DNA of 7,851 bases from a bacterium (GTDB lineage: Bacteria > Auribacterota > UBA3054): positions 1 through 7,851 of the forward strand of contig JAFSWV010000204.1 in the NCBI GenBank assembly GCA_017444325.1. Reading direction: 5' to 3'. Under the pieces are notes generated by a model, which was given only the letters and a program-made list of their open reading frames with translations, was not told where the DNA came from and searched no databases. The translations under genes and the position numbers were made by a program. Of the stretch, positions 1 to 6,322 are shown piece by piece (within the stretch, counting starts at the first letter, position 1; each line of letters starts with the position of its first letter).

Positions 1-981
1 CACGACCCATATTGGCTCTTGCTTCTGCTGCTCATCCCCGTGATCCTTTGGGACGCGCTGAGCAAGAAAGGAAAAGCCGGCGTCAGATACTCCGACATCA
101 GCCTGCTTAAAAGGATAAAGCCGACCCTGGCCGTCAGGCTCCGTCCCTTCATAGTCCTTCTGAGAGTGGCCGCCGTGGCGCTTTTAGCCATCGCCCTGGC
201 CCGCCCGCAAAAAGGCAAAGAGGACACCAAAGTAACGACGGAAGGCATCGACATCATGCTGACCATCGACACCTCCGGATCAATGATCGCGGAAGACCTT
301 GCCAAGGACCGCAGCAGGCTCGACGTCGTCAAGGAAGTGACCGCCGACTTCATCAAGCACCGCTCCAGCGACCGCATAGGCCTCGTCGTTTACGGCGCCG
401 ACGCCTACACCCAGTGCCCTTTGACCCTTGACTACGGAACGCTCCTGACGCTTCTCGACCAGTGCGAGATCGGCATGGCTGATCAAAGCGCCACCGCCAT
501 CGGCGACGCGCTCGCCACGGCGCTCCTGAGGCTGAAAGACTCCAGCGTCACAAGCAGAGTGGTCGTCCTGCTGACGGATGGTATGAACAACGCCGGCAAA
601 ATGGCGCCCATGGCCGTCGCGCAGAGTGCCAAGGCCCTCGGCGTCAAGATCTACACAATCGGCGCCGGCACCAGAGGCATGGCGCCCGTTCCAGGCACCG
701 ACTTCTTCGGCCGCAAGATCCTTCAGCAGGTCCCTGTCGAGATCGACGAAGATCTGCTCAAAGGGATCGCCAAGACGACGGGCGGCCAGTATTTCCGCGC
801 CACCGAGAAAGCCTCGCTCGAAAAGATCTACAAGGAGATCGACCAATTAGAAAAGACCAAGACGGAATCGCTGACCTACATGGAGTGGATCGAGCGCTTC
901 CCGGGACTAGTCTTCGCGGCCGCCGCCTTGCTTATCATTGAAACTCTGCTTTTGGCTACCAGGTTCCAAAAACTGCCATAA
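1..981 (+). CDS. batA: BatA, membrane-anchored VWA-domain protein (5' partial)
   Basis: The frame is open to the first base of the window, so the gene begins upstream. The TTG at 19 is not a credible start, because the codons before it read HDPYWL, the usual BatA N-terminus just ahead of the first membrane segment. Counting from codon 1, hydrophobic segments lie at about 5-16, 48-67 and 301-322, with a VWA domain between the second and third. Its MIDAS metal site is complete: DTSGS (D90, S92, S94), T165 in SATAIG and D193 in LLTDG. The QCPLTLDYG stretch also occurs in the next gene's product. By family knowledge, BatA is an inner-membrane protein with its VWA domain in the periplasm, probably binding partners through a divalent metal. 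It ends 10 bp before batB and is the first gene seen of a five-gene operon. Exact function is unknown across the family. Confidence 0.93.
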   Translation, partial: HDPYWLLLLLLIPVILWDALSKKGKAGVRYSDISLLKRIKPTLAVRLRPFIVLLRVAAVALLAIALARPQKGKEDTKVTTEGIDIMLTIDTSGSMIAEDLAKDRSRLDVVKEVTADFIKHRSSDRIGLVVYGADAYTQCPLTLDYGTLLTLLDQCEIGMADQSATAIGDALATALLRLKDSSVTSRVVVLLTDGMNNAGKMAPMAVAQSAKALGVKIYTIGAGTRGMAPVPGTDFFGRKILQQVPVEIDEDLLKGIAKTTGGQYFRATEKASLEKIYKEIDQLEKTKTESLTYMEWIERFPGLVFAAAALLIIETLLLATRFQKLP

Positions 982-985
982 GGAG
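980..985 (+). promoter_or_regulatory. Shine-Dalgarno site for batB
   Basis: AAGGAG overlaps the batA stop codon and sits 6 bases before the ATG at 992. It decides the batB start: the open frame begins at 938, but that would add 18 residues inside batA with no ribosome binding site and would precede the natural N-terminal membrane segment. Confidence 0.85.
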
Positions 986-991
986 AAAAAA

Positions 992-2014
992 ATGTACTTT
1001 GAAAAACTTTATTACATACACCTTCTCTGGATCGTCTTTGCCCTGGCGCTCTTTTTGTTCTACAGAGCGAGGAAAAGAAGAGCCATGCTGGAGCAGTTCG
1101 CCTCCAGGGAAATGCTTGACAAGCTTCTGACCAGGAGCGAGAGCGGGCGCCTCATTAAGATCTTCCTCTTCCTTCTGGGCCTCACGTTTTTGGTCCTCGC
1201 GCTCATGGAGCCGAAGTGGGGCTACACCTGGGAAGAGATGAAAAGAGAAGGCCGCGACATAATAGTCGCCGTGGACGTCTCCAGAAGCATGCTGGCCCAG
1301 GACATCGCACCCAACAGGCTTGAACGCGCCAAGCGCGCCATCCTTGACCTTATGCAGATCATGCAGGGCGACCGCATCGGCTTGGTCGCTTTCGCCGGCA
1401 GCGCTTTCGTCCAGTGCCCGCTTACCCTCGACTACGGCGCGGCGAAGATGTTCCTCTCTGAACTCGACCCCTCGCTCATTCCCAAGGGCGGAACGCAGAT
1501 CGGCGAAGCCATCATCAAATCCGTCAACGCCTTCGAAGGCAATGAACGCAACACCAGGGCGCTTATCCTTATCACGGACGGCGAAAACCTCCAGGGCGAC
1601 CTCGACAACGCCATCAAGCTTGCCAAGGAAAAAGGCGTCAAGATCTTCTGCATCGGCATCGGCACGCCCAGCGGCAGCCCCATCCAGATAACGGACGAGA
1701 AGGGCCGCAAGACTTATATCACGGACCGCAGCGGCAACCAGGTGCTCTCTAAGCTCAACGAGGAGACGCTCCAGAAGATCGCTTTGGAAACGGGCGGCGC
1801 CTACGCCCAGGCCGTCGCTTCCGGTTTGGAACTGGACGCCATCTATACGAAAAGGATCGCCAACATGGACACCAAGGAGCTCGACTCTTCCAAGAAGAAA
1901 CACTACGAGCACAGGTTCCAGTGGCCTTTGTGCGCCGCTTTCTTCTGCTTCTTCCTGCAATCTCTAGTCAGCGAAGGCCAGAAAAAAACCGCCAAAGAAG
2001 GAGAAGCCGCATGA
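992..2014 (+). CDS. batB: BatB, membrane-anchored VWA-domain protein
   Basis: This 340-residue paralogue of BatA has the same layout. Membrane segments lie at about 9-24, 56-73 and 311-326. The VWA domain spans about 88-290, with a complete MIDAS: DVSRS (D95, S97, S99), T168 in GGTQIG and D196 in LITDG. The basic RARKRR after the first segment should stay in the cytoplasm, which places the VWA domain in the periplasm and the short Lys-rich C-terminus in the cytoplasm. By family knowledge, BatA and BatB act together in one membrane complex with the TPR partners encoded downstream. The last base triplets overlap batC as ATGA, so the two are probably translationally coupled. A seven-A run at 1982-1988 lies just before the stop. 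The assignment is secure; the molecular job is not known. Confidence 0.94.
   Translation: MYFEKLYYIHLLWIVFALALFLFYRARKRRAMLEQFASREMLDKLLTRSESGRLIKIFLFLLGLTFLVLALMEPKWGYTWEEMKREGRDIIVAVDVSRSMLAQDIAPNRLERAKRAILDLMQIMQGDRIGLVAFAGSAFVQCPLTLDYGAAKMFLSELDPSLIPKGGTQIGEAIIKSVNAFEGNERNTRALILITDGENLQGDLDNAIKLAKEKGVKIFCIGIGTPSGSPIQITDEKGRKTYITDRSGNQVLSKLNEETLQKIALETGGAYAQAVASGLELDAIYTKRIANMDTKELDSSKKKHYEHRFQWPLCAAFFCFFLQSLVSEGQKKTAKEGEAA
1998..2003 (+). promoter_or_regulatory. Shine-Dalgarno site for batC
   Basis: AAGGAG lies inside the end of batB, 7 bases before the ATG at 2011. It supports 2011 as the start over the longer open frame from 1921, which reads through batB sequence with an Arg-rich stretch not expected ahead of a signal peptide. 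A second in-frame ATG at 2017 is possible. Confidence 0.8.
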
Positions 2015-3648
2015 ATATGAAAAACATTCTTCTAATCTTCACATTAACGCTTCTAAGTTTCACCGCTCCCCTTTCCGCCGCGGAAAGCAAGGAACTTGCG
2101 GCGAAGATCGCGGACGGCAACAAGGCTTTCCAGAACGGTAATTTTCAGGAAGCCGAGCAGAAGTACGCCGACGCGCAGATAGACGCTCCCGACAATCCCG
2201 AGGCTAACTACAACGCCGGGCTTGCCTGCTACCGTCTGGAAAAGTACAACGAAGCGATCTCAGCCTTCCAGAGAGCCGCCAGCGGCGCCTCCAAAGACTT
2301 GGAGGCCAAGTGCCACTACAACATCGGCAACTGCCTCTTCCGCCAGGGCAAACTGAAAGAATCGCTGGAAAGCTACAAGCGCGCCAACGAACTGGACCGC
2401 GACGACGAGGACACCAAGGCCAACATCGAATACGTCACAAGACTGATGAAGGAATTGGCCAGCCAGCAGAAAGACGAGCAGGAAAAAGATCCCCTGCAAA
2501 AACTTTTGAGAGAACTCGAAGCGCTGATCAGGGCGCAGAACATCACCCTTATCAAGACCGCGAAGAGCCTTGAGAAAGGGAGCGACATCCCGCCCGACTT
2601 CTTGGGCGGCATCATGACGAATCAGTACGCCCACTCCGAGAAAGCCGACTACCTCATCGTCGGTTTCCAGGCCCTCTTCACCAACCTGCCGCCCGAAAGG
2701 CTACAGTCCTCGGGCGATGCGCCGGCAACCCAGGGCTTGGAAAAAACGCCCGAAAACGAAGCGCTCGTAAATCTCTACCAGACTTTCGCAGCTGTCGGCC
2801 AGGGGCTCAGCCAGTGCATCCAGGGCGGCGTTCCCCAGACGGACGTCTTCCAAGCTTTAAGCAACCGCTTCCAGGAAGCCAGGGCGACGTGCGTCGGCCT
2901 CGTCTCGGAAAACGTTTCGCCCTACGTCAACGATATGGCCGGACGCTGCGCGGAAGTCTTCAACAACTTCTACGATCTCTCCATCGACCTTTCCCTGCTC
3001 GACGCTCCCGCCTTGAAGGAATGCGCCGACAAATTCAATTCCATCGGCCAGGAGCTCGTCAAGGAACTGAAGTCCCGCAGCGGACAGAAAGATGAATCTG
3101 AAGGCGAAGGTGAAGGCGAGGAAAAAGAGGAAGCTCTCCCCATGGCCGGCGCCAAGACGCTCGCCATGTGCATAACCAACGCTATAGAATATTTGAAGCT
3201 TGGCTCCGCCGCTTCCAAGGTTGCCGAGGAAAAGCTAAAGAACCTCATAACTGAAGCGCCCACGAACCAGTTCGTCGCCCTGGACAATTTCATCAAGGCG
3301 AGGAAGGAATTCGAGGACGACGACCAGAAGAACAACGAGAAGCAGCAGCAGAATCAGCAGCAACAGCAGAACGACAATCAGAACCAGGATCAGCAGGATA
3401 ATAAGGACCAGCAGGATCAAAAAGATCAGCAGGACCAGGATCAGCAGCAGCAAGATCAGCAGCAGCAAGATCAGCAGCAGGATCAAAACCAGGATCAGCA
3501 GCAACAACAGGATCAGCAGGAAAGCGAAGAGATGACCAAGGAACAGGCCGAACAGATGCTCCGCGCCTTTGAGGAAGACAACTCCGACAAGGAAAAGAAC
3601 CGCAAGAAAATGCCGGGAGCGATCGTACCTGTGGACAAAAACTGGTAA
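2011..3648 (+). CDS. batC: BatC, exported TPR protein with long Gln/Asp-rich tail
   Basis: The product has 545 residues. A signal peptide (about 1-24, ending LSAAES) directs export. Three TPR-like repeats follow at about 30-62, 64-96 and 101-133, ending in the DRDDEDTKAN motif that has a counterpart in BatE. Residues about 165-435 form a helical region I cannot assign, with an acidic patch at 361-374. Residues 440-506 are almost only Gln, Asp and Asn. The C-terminus (MTKEQAEQML, ending VDKNW) resembles the conserved end of BatC proteins as I know them. TPR domains bind proteins, so a scaffold for the BatA/BatB VWA domains is likely. Many BatC proteins are roughly half this length; the extra length is the middle region. 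There are eight cysteines (73, 101, 108, 269, 294, 313, 338, 387), notable in an exported protein. It overlaps batB by 4 bp; batD starts 11 bp after it. Confidence 0.88.
   Translation: MNMKNILLIFTLTLLSFTAPLSAAESKELAAKIADGNKAFQNGNFQEAEQKYADAQIDAPDNPEANYNAGLACYRLEKYNEAISAFQRAASGASKDLEAKCHYNIGNCLFRQGKLKESLESYKRANELDRDDEDTKANIEYVTRLMKELASQQKDEQEKDPLQKLLRELEALIRAQNITLIKTAKSLEKGSDIPPDFLGGIMTNQYAHSEKADYLIVGFQALFTNLPPERLQSSGDAPATQGLEKTPENEALVNLYQTFAAVGQGLSQCIQGGVPQTDVFQALSNRFQEARATCVGLVSENVSPYVNDMAGRCAEVFNNFYDLSIDLSLLDAPALKECADKFNSIGQELVKELKSRSGQKDESEGEGEGEEKEEALPMAGAKTLAMCITNAIEYLKLGSAASKVAEEKLKNLITEAPTNQFVALDNFIKARKEFEDDDQKNNEKQQQNQQQQQNDNQNQDQQDNKDQQDQKDQQDQDQQQQDQQQQDQQQDQNQDQQQQQDQQESEEMTKEQAEQMLRAFEEDNSDKEKNRKKMPGAIVPVDKNW
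3343..3519 (+). repeat. CAG/GATCAG-type codon repeat encoding the Gln/Asp tract of BatC
   Basis: This is a degenerate in-frame tandem repeat built from units such as GATCAGCAG and GATCAGCAGCAGCAA. It encodes BatC residues 445-503. Nine GATC sites fall between 3388 and 3514. Ten of 13 Asp codons from 3373 to 3513 are GAT, whereas the rest of batC mostly uses GAC. It is a likely site of slippage and length change. It is a coding repeat, not a CRISPR array: there are no unique spacers and the unit is only 9-15 bp. Confidence 0.9.
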
Positions 3649-3659
3649 AATATTCCTCT

Positions 3660-5441
3660 ATGAAAAATACGATGAAAATAAAAGTCTTTTTCCTAACCAT
3701 GATGCTGGCCCTGGGCGCGCTGGCCGAGGTCAAAGTCTCGGCCACCTGCAGCCGCAAAGCCATCAGCATGGACGAATCCTTGCGCTACACCATAACGGTG
3801 GAGGACGCCAAGAACGTCTCTCCCCCGCAGCTTGGCGAGATGGACGGCTTCCGCGTCATCATGGGGCCCAGCCAGAGCAGCAACATCTCCATAGTGAACG
3901 GCGTGCAGTCCTCCTCCAAGGAGTTCAGCTATGAGCTGCAGGCCACGAAGACCGGCAAACTGACGATCGGCGAAGCGAAGATCAAAGCCGACGGCAAAAC
4001 TTACAACCTGCCGAAAATAAATATCGATGTCGCCGAGGCCAGGAAAAGCTCGGCCAACTCCCCCGCCACGACTGAGACCGGCGGCGAACTCTTCCTGGAA
4101 CTGGATGCCAGCACCACCAACACTTTCGTAGGCGAACAGATCTTCCTGACGATCACCTTATACTACAAAGACGTCAATCTCTCCGGCGCCAACCAGCCTG
4201 AACTGCAGTTCACCGGCTTCAACGCTCAGGACATCGGCAATTATCAGCAGGACCGCCAGCGCTACCGCGGCCAGATCTACAACTACATACGCTTCCAGAA
4301 ACTCATCATCCCCCTTAAAGCCGGGAAACTCTCGATCGGCCCAGCCAGCATGCGGGTGTCTGTGAACGTTCCCGTATCCAGAAGAAGCCGCTCCAGGGAC
4401 CCCTTCGACGATCCCTTCAGCTTTTTCCAGAACTACCGCACTGTTGAGAAAAACGTCCTTTCCGAACCGCTTGTCTTCAACGTAAAAAATCTGCCGAGTC
4501 AAAACAAGCCGAAGGACTTCAAAGGCGCCGTCGGGCGTTTCGCCCTCTCAGCCGAAGTCACGCCCCAAAAAGTCAAGGAAGGCGAACCTGTGACCCTGAA
4601 GGCGACTCTTACCGGCATCGGCAACATCGACCAGGCCGTTCTGAACCTCGCAAGCACCAACACGGCCGGCTTCACGGTTTACGATCCCGTCGTGGACAAA
4701 AAAACGAGCGTAGCGGACGGACAATTGAAAGGCATCAAAAATTACAGCCAGATGTGGGTGCCCTTGAGTTCCGAGATAACGGAACTGCCGGCCGTCTCCT
4801 TCTCGTATTTTGACACCGCCAAAAACGATTACCAGACTTTAACCGCCGGACCCTTCCCGCTTACCGTGGAAAAATCCGCGCAGAGCCAGAAGGTGACAGT
4901 TTCCGAGGCCATCCCGATCCAAAGGGGCGCCTCCCCCGCCATCAAGATCCTAAACCAGGACATCTTCGGCATAAAGCTGGAGAGCGGCGACGATGCGCTC
5001 GACAGCATACGCAACAGAAAGCTTCTGCTCGCGGCCGCGCTGATCCCTCCCGCGTTCTTTATCCTCTGCGCGCTCTTCGCCCTCAAGCGCTCCAAAGAGG
5101 AAGACCCGAGCTTCAAGAGAAAAAGCCAGGCTTACTCGAAAGCCGAGCAGAATCTCAAGAAAGCCAAAAAGCTCAAAGGAAAGCCGGAAGCCATCAAAGA
5201 CTTCTGCGGCTGCCTCTCGGCCGCCCTCAACGATTACGTCGCCGACACCCTTGATCTCCCCAAGGGCTCAATTTCCGCCGACACCATCGAGGACGCTGAA
5301 TTGAAGAAAGAATGGCAGGATCTCATGACAAGGTTAGAGATGGCGCGCTTCGCCGGCAACTACGGCCCGATGTGCGACAACGACCAGTTGCTCTCCGACA
5401 CCTCCCGTCTCTTGAAAGAATTAAGGAGGACTTTGAAATGA
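3660..5441 (+). CDS. batD: BatD, exported membrane-anchored protein
   Basis: This 593-residue protein matches the BatD family by length, layout and position. A signal peptide ends near LGALA (cleavage about residue 22). A long beta-rich ectodomain follows, including DPFDDPF at 247-253, an acidic/aromatic motif seen in many BatD proteins. A single membrane segment lies at about 455-475, followed by a basic stop-transfer (KRSK). A 118-residue cytoplasmic tail is Lys-rich at first and then helical, with LNDYVADTLDLP. BatD is the largest outside part of the Bat complex and may link the BatA/BatB VWA domains to other partners; that is inference. No Shine-Dalgarno site precedes the ATG at 3660 or the alternative ATG at 3672, which would also leave a good signal peptide. 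It overlaps batE as ATGA. Confidence 0.9.
   Translation: MKNTMKIKVFFLTMMLALGALAEVKVSATCSRKAISMDESLRYTITVEDAKNVSPPQLGEMDGFRVIMGPSQSSNISIVNGVQSSSKEFSYELQATKTGKLTIGEAKIKADGKTYNLPKINIDVAEARKSSANSPATTETGGELFLELDASTTNTFVGEQIFLTITLYYKDVNLSGANQPELQFTGFNAQDIGNYQQDRQRYRGQIYNYIRFQKLIIPLKAGKLSIGPASMRVSVNVPVSRRSRSRDPFDDPFSFFQNYRTVEKNVLSEPLVFNVKNLPSQNKPKDFKGAVGRFALSAEVTPQKVKEGEPVTLKATLTGIGNIDQAVLNLASTNTAGFTVYDPVVDKKTSVADGQLKGIKNYSQMWVPLSSEITELPAVSFSYFDTAKNDYQTLTAGPFPLTVEKSAQSQKVTVSEAIPIQRGASPAIKILNQDIFGIKLESGDDALDSIRNRKLLLAAALIPPAFFILCALFALKRSKEEDPSFKRKSQAYSKAEQNLKKAKKLKGKPEAIKDFCGCLSAALNDYVADTLDLPKGSISADTIEDAELKKEWQDLMTRLEMARFAGNYGPMCDNDQLLSDTSRLLKELRRTLK
5423..5430 (+). promoter_or_regulatory. Shine-Dalgarno site for batE
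   Basis: AAGGAGGA, a near-perfect match to the 16S rRNA tail, lies within the end of batD and 7 bases before the ATG at 5438. It settles that start against the open frame beginning at 5312, whose extra 42 residues are batD sequence in another frame. Confidence 0.88.
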
Positions 5442-6208
5442 AAAATATCATAGCGATCATTTTGACCTTCTGCCTTTCCTTAGCGGCGCGGGCCGGCTCT
5501 TTTGAGGCCGCGAAATACTTCGCCCAGGGAAACTCCGCCTACACGAACCAGAATTACCAGGAAGCCATAACGTGCTACAACCGTTCGGCGCAGGAAGGAC
5601 TCTCCTCCCCCGCTTTGAGCTACAACCTCGCAAACGCCTACTACAAGACGGGCGACCTTGGCAACGCCATCGCCTATTACAGGAAAGCGGAGCTCTTCGC
5701 TCCCCGCGACGCCGACACTTCCGCCAACTTAAAGCGCGCCCTGAGCCAGACAGAGGACAACATCGCGAGGAAGGAAGTTCCCTCCGCGCTTAGATCCTTC
5801 TTCTTCCTCTATTTCTACCTCGGGCTTCAGGAACAGGCTAAGCTGGCCCTGATCTTCTGGATCATCCTCTGGCTTGTCCTGAGCGTTTTCATTCTTTCCA
5901 AGAACGGGAGCGTAAGAAGCGTCGCCAAGAAGTTCGCTATAGTCTTCCTTGTCCTGACGCTCGTTTTCCTCGCGTCCGCCTGCTACAAATACTATGACGC
6001 CACGCATCAAGGCGTCGTAACGGCTGAGGAAGCGAAGATCCACGCCGGTCCCGACGCCTCCTACACCGAGATCTTCGTTCTGAGATCAGGCTCGGAAGTC
6101 AAGGTGACTAGATCGCAGGGCAGTTGGAAAAAGATCCTGGTCAATCAGGAGGAAGGACAAAGCCAAGCCGGCTGGCTGGAAGAAAGCCAGATAAAGACGA
6201 TACTGTAA
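5438..6208 (+). CDS. batE: BatE, TPR and SH3-like membrane protein
   Basis: The product has 256 residues. A signal peptide or first anchor ends near AARAG (about 1-19). Two TPR-like repeats follow at about 22-55 and 59-92, then DADTSANLKRAL, the counterpart of the BatC motif. Membrane segments lie at about 135-154 and 166-184, joined by a basic loop (SVRSVAKK) that should be cytoplasmic. A C-terminal bacterial SH3-like domain at about 192-255 shows the family pattern: AEEAKIHAGPDASYT, a hydrophobic-Gly turn, and GWLEES near the end. Both the TPR and SH3 parts should therefore face the periplasm. Bacterial SH3 domains often bind peptidoglycan or peptides, so this end could tie the Bat complex to the cell wall; that is inference. 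The gene overlaps batD by 4 bp and appears to be the last in the operon, since the next gene is convergent. Confidence 0.9.
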   Translation: MKNIIAIILTFCLSLAARAGSFEAAKYFAQGNSAYTNQNYQEAITCYNRSAQEGLSSPALSYNLANAYYKTGDLGNAIAYYRKAELFAPRDADTSANLKRALSQTEDNIARKEVPSALRSFFFLYFYLGLQEQAKLALIFWIILWLVLSVFILSKNGSVRSVAKKFAIVFLVLTLVFLASACYKYYDATHQGVVTAEEAKIHAGPDASYTEIFVLRSGSEVKVTRSQGSWKKILVNQEEGQSQAGWLEESQIKTIL

Positions 6209-6223
6209 AAAAAGGCGGCCTTT
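6207..6223 (-). terminator. Possible rho-independent terminator for the convergent gene
   Basis: Read on the - strand, a short stem AAAGG / CCTTT with loop CCG runs directly into a seven-T stretch (the last Ts of the stem plus four more). The T-run is the complement of the end of the batE stop codon and the As after it. The stem has only two G-C pairs and lies about 100 bases past the stop of the - strand gene, so the call is tentative. Confidence 0.4.
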
Positions 6224-6322
6224 CTGAGGTGAACTCCAAAGCTTGGCCTCAGTTCATATTTGATCGTCTCACTCGATCGCGTTCTTCTCAATGATAGAAC
6301 ATCTTCCGGTCTCATTTGTCAG
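6209..6322. other. Convergent intergenic region with small inverted repeats
   Basis: Besides the two hairpins listed separately, it holds GATCG / CGATC (6262-6266 and 6274-6278, 7-base loop) and GTTCT / AGAAC (6281-6285 and 6296-6300, 10-base loop). The longest GTG-started frame on the + strand (6229-6294) is 21 codons, too short to support. The base composition shift between the Bat operon and the AT-rich gene falls at its right-hand end. Confidence 0.5.
6224..6252. terminator. Bulged hairpin between convergent genes
   Basis: CTGAGG (6224-6229) pairs with CCTCAG (6247-6252), and the inner CCAA (6236-6239) pairs with TTGG (6243-6246) around an AGC loop. Together they give a 10-bp stem with a 6-base bulge (TGAACT, 6230-6235). 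The stem can form on either strand. It begins 16 bases after the batE stop and is followed on the + strand by TTCATATTTG, a weak T-rich stretch. On the - strand it directly precedes the small T-run hairpin. A shared transcription-end structure is likely but unproven. Confidence 0.4.

Noticed and set aside
19..21. TTG as the start of batA
   Set aside because: The frame is open to base 1 and the upstream codons encode HDPYWL, typical of the BatA N-terminus, so the true start lies outside the window.
938..991. N-terminal extensions of batB (from 938), batC (from 1921) and batE (from 5312)
   Set aside because: Each extension lies inside the preceding gene, has no ribosome binding site and would displace a normal membrane anchor or signal peptide. 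AAGGAG sites fix the starts at 992, 2011 and 5438.
956..1960. Long antisense open frame opposite batB (and a 188-residue one opposite batA)
   Set aside because: These are shadows of GC-rich third codon positions. They lack recognisable domains, and the + strand frames carry full VWA signatures.
3235..3507. Antisense poly-Leu/Ile frame looking like a membrane protein
   Set aside because: It is the complement of the CAG/GAT repeat in batC; CTG and ATC codons automatically give Leu and Ile.
3343..3519. CRISPR-like array
   Set aside because: The unit is short, in frame and degenerate, with no unique spacers; it encodes a Gln/Asp tract.
6229..6294. 21-codon GTG-started frame after batE
   Set aside because: It is too short, has no recognisable motif and overlaps the hairpin.
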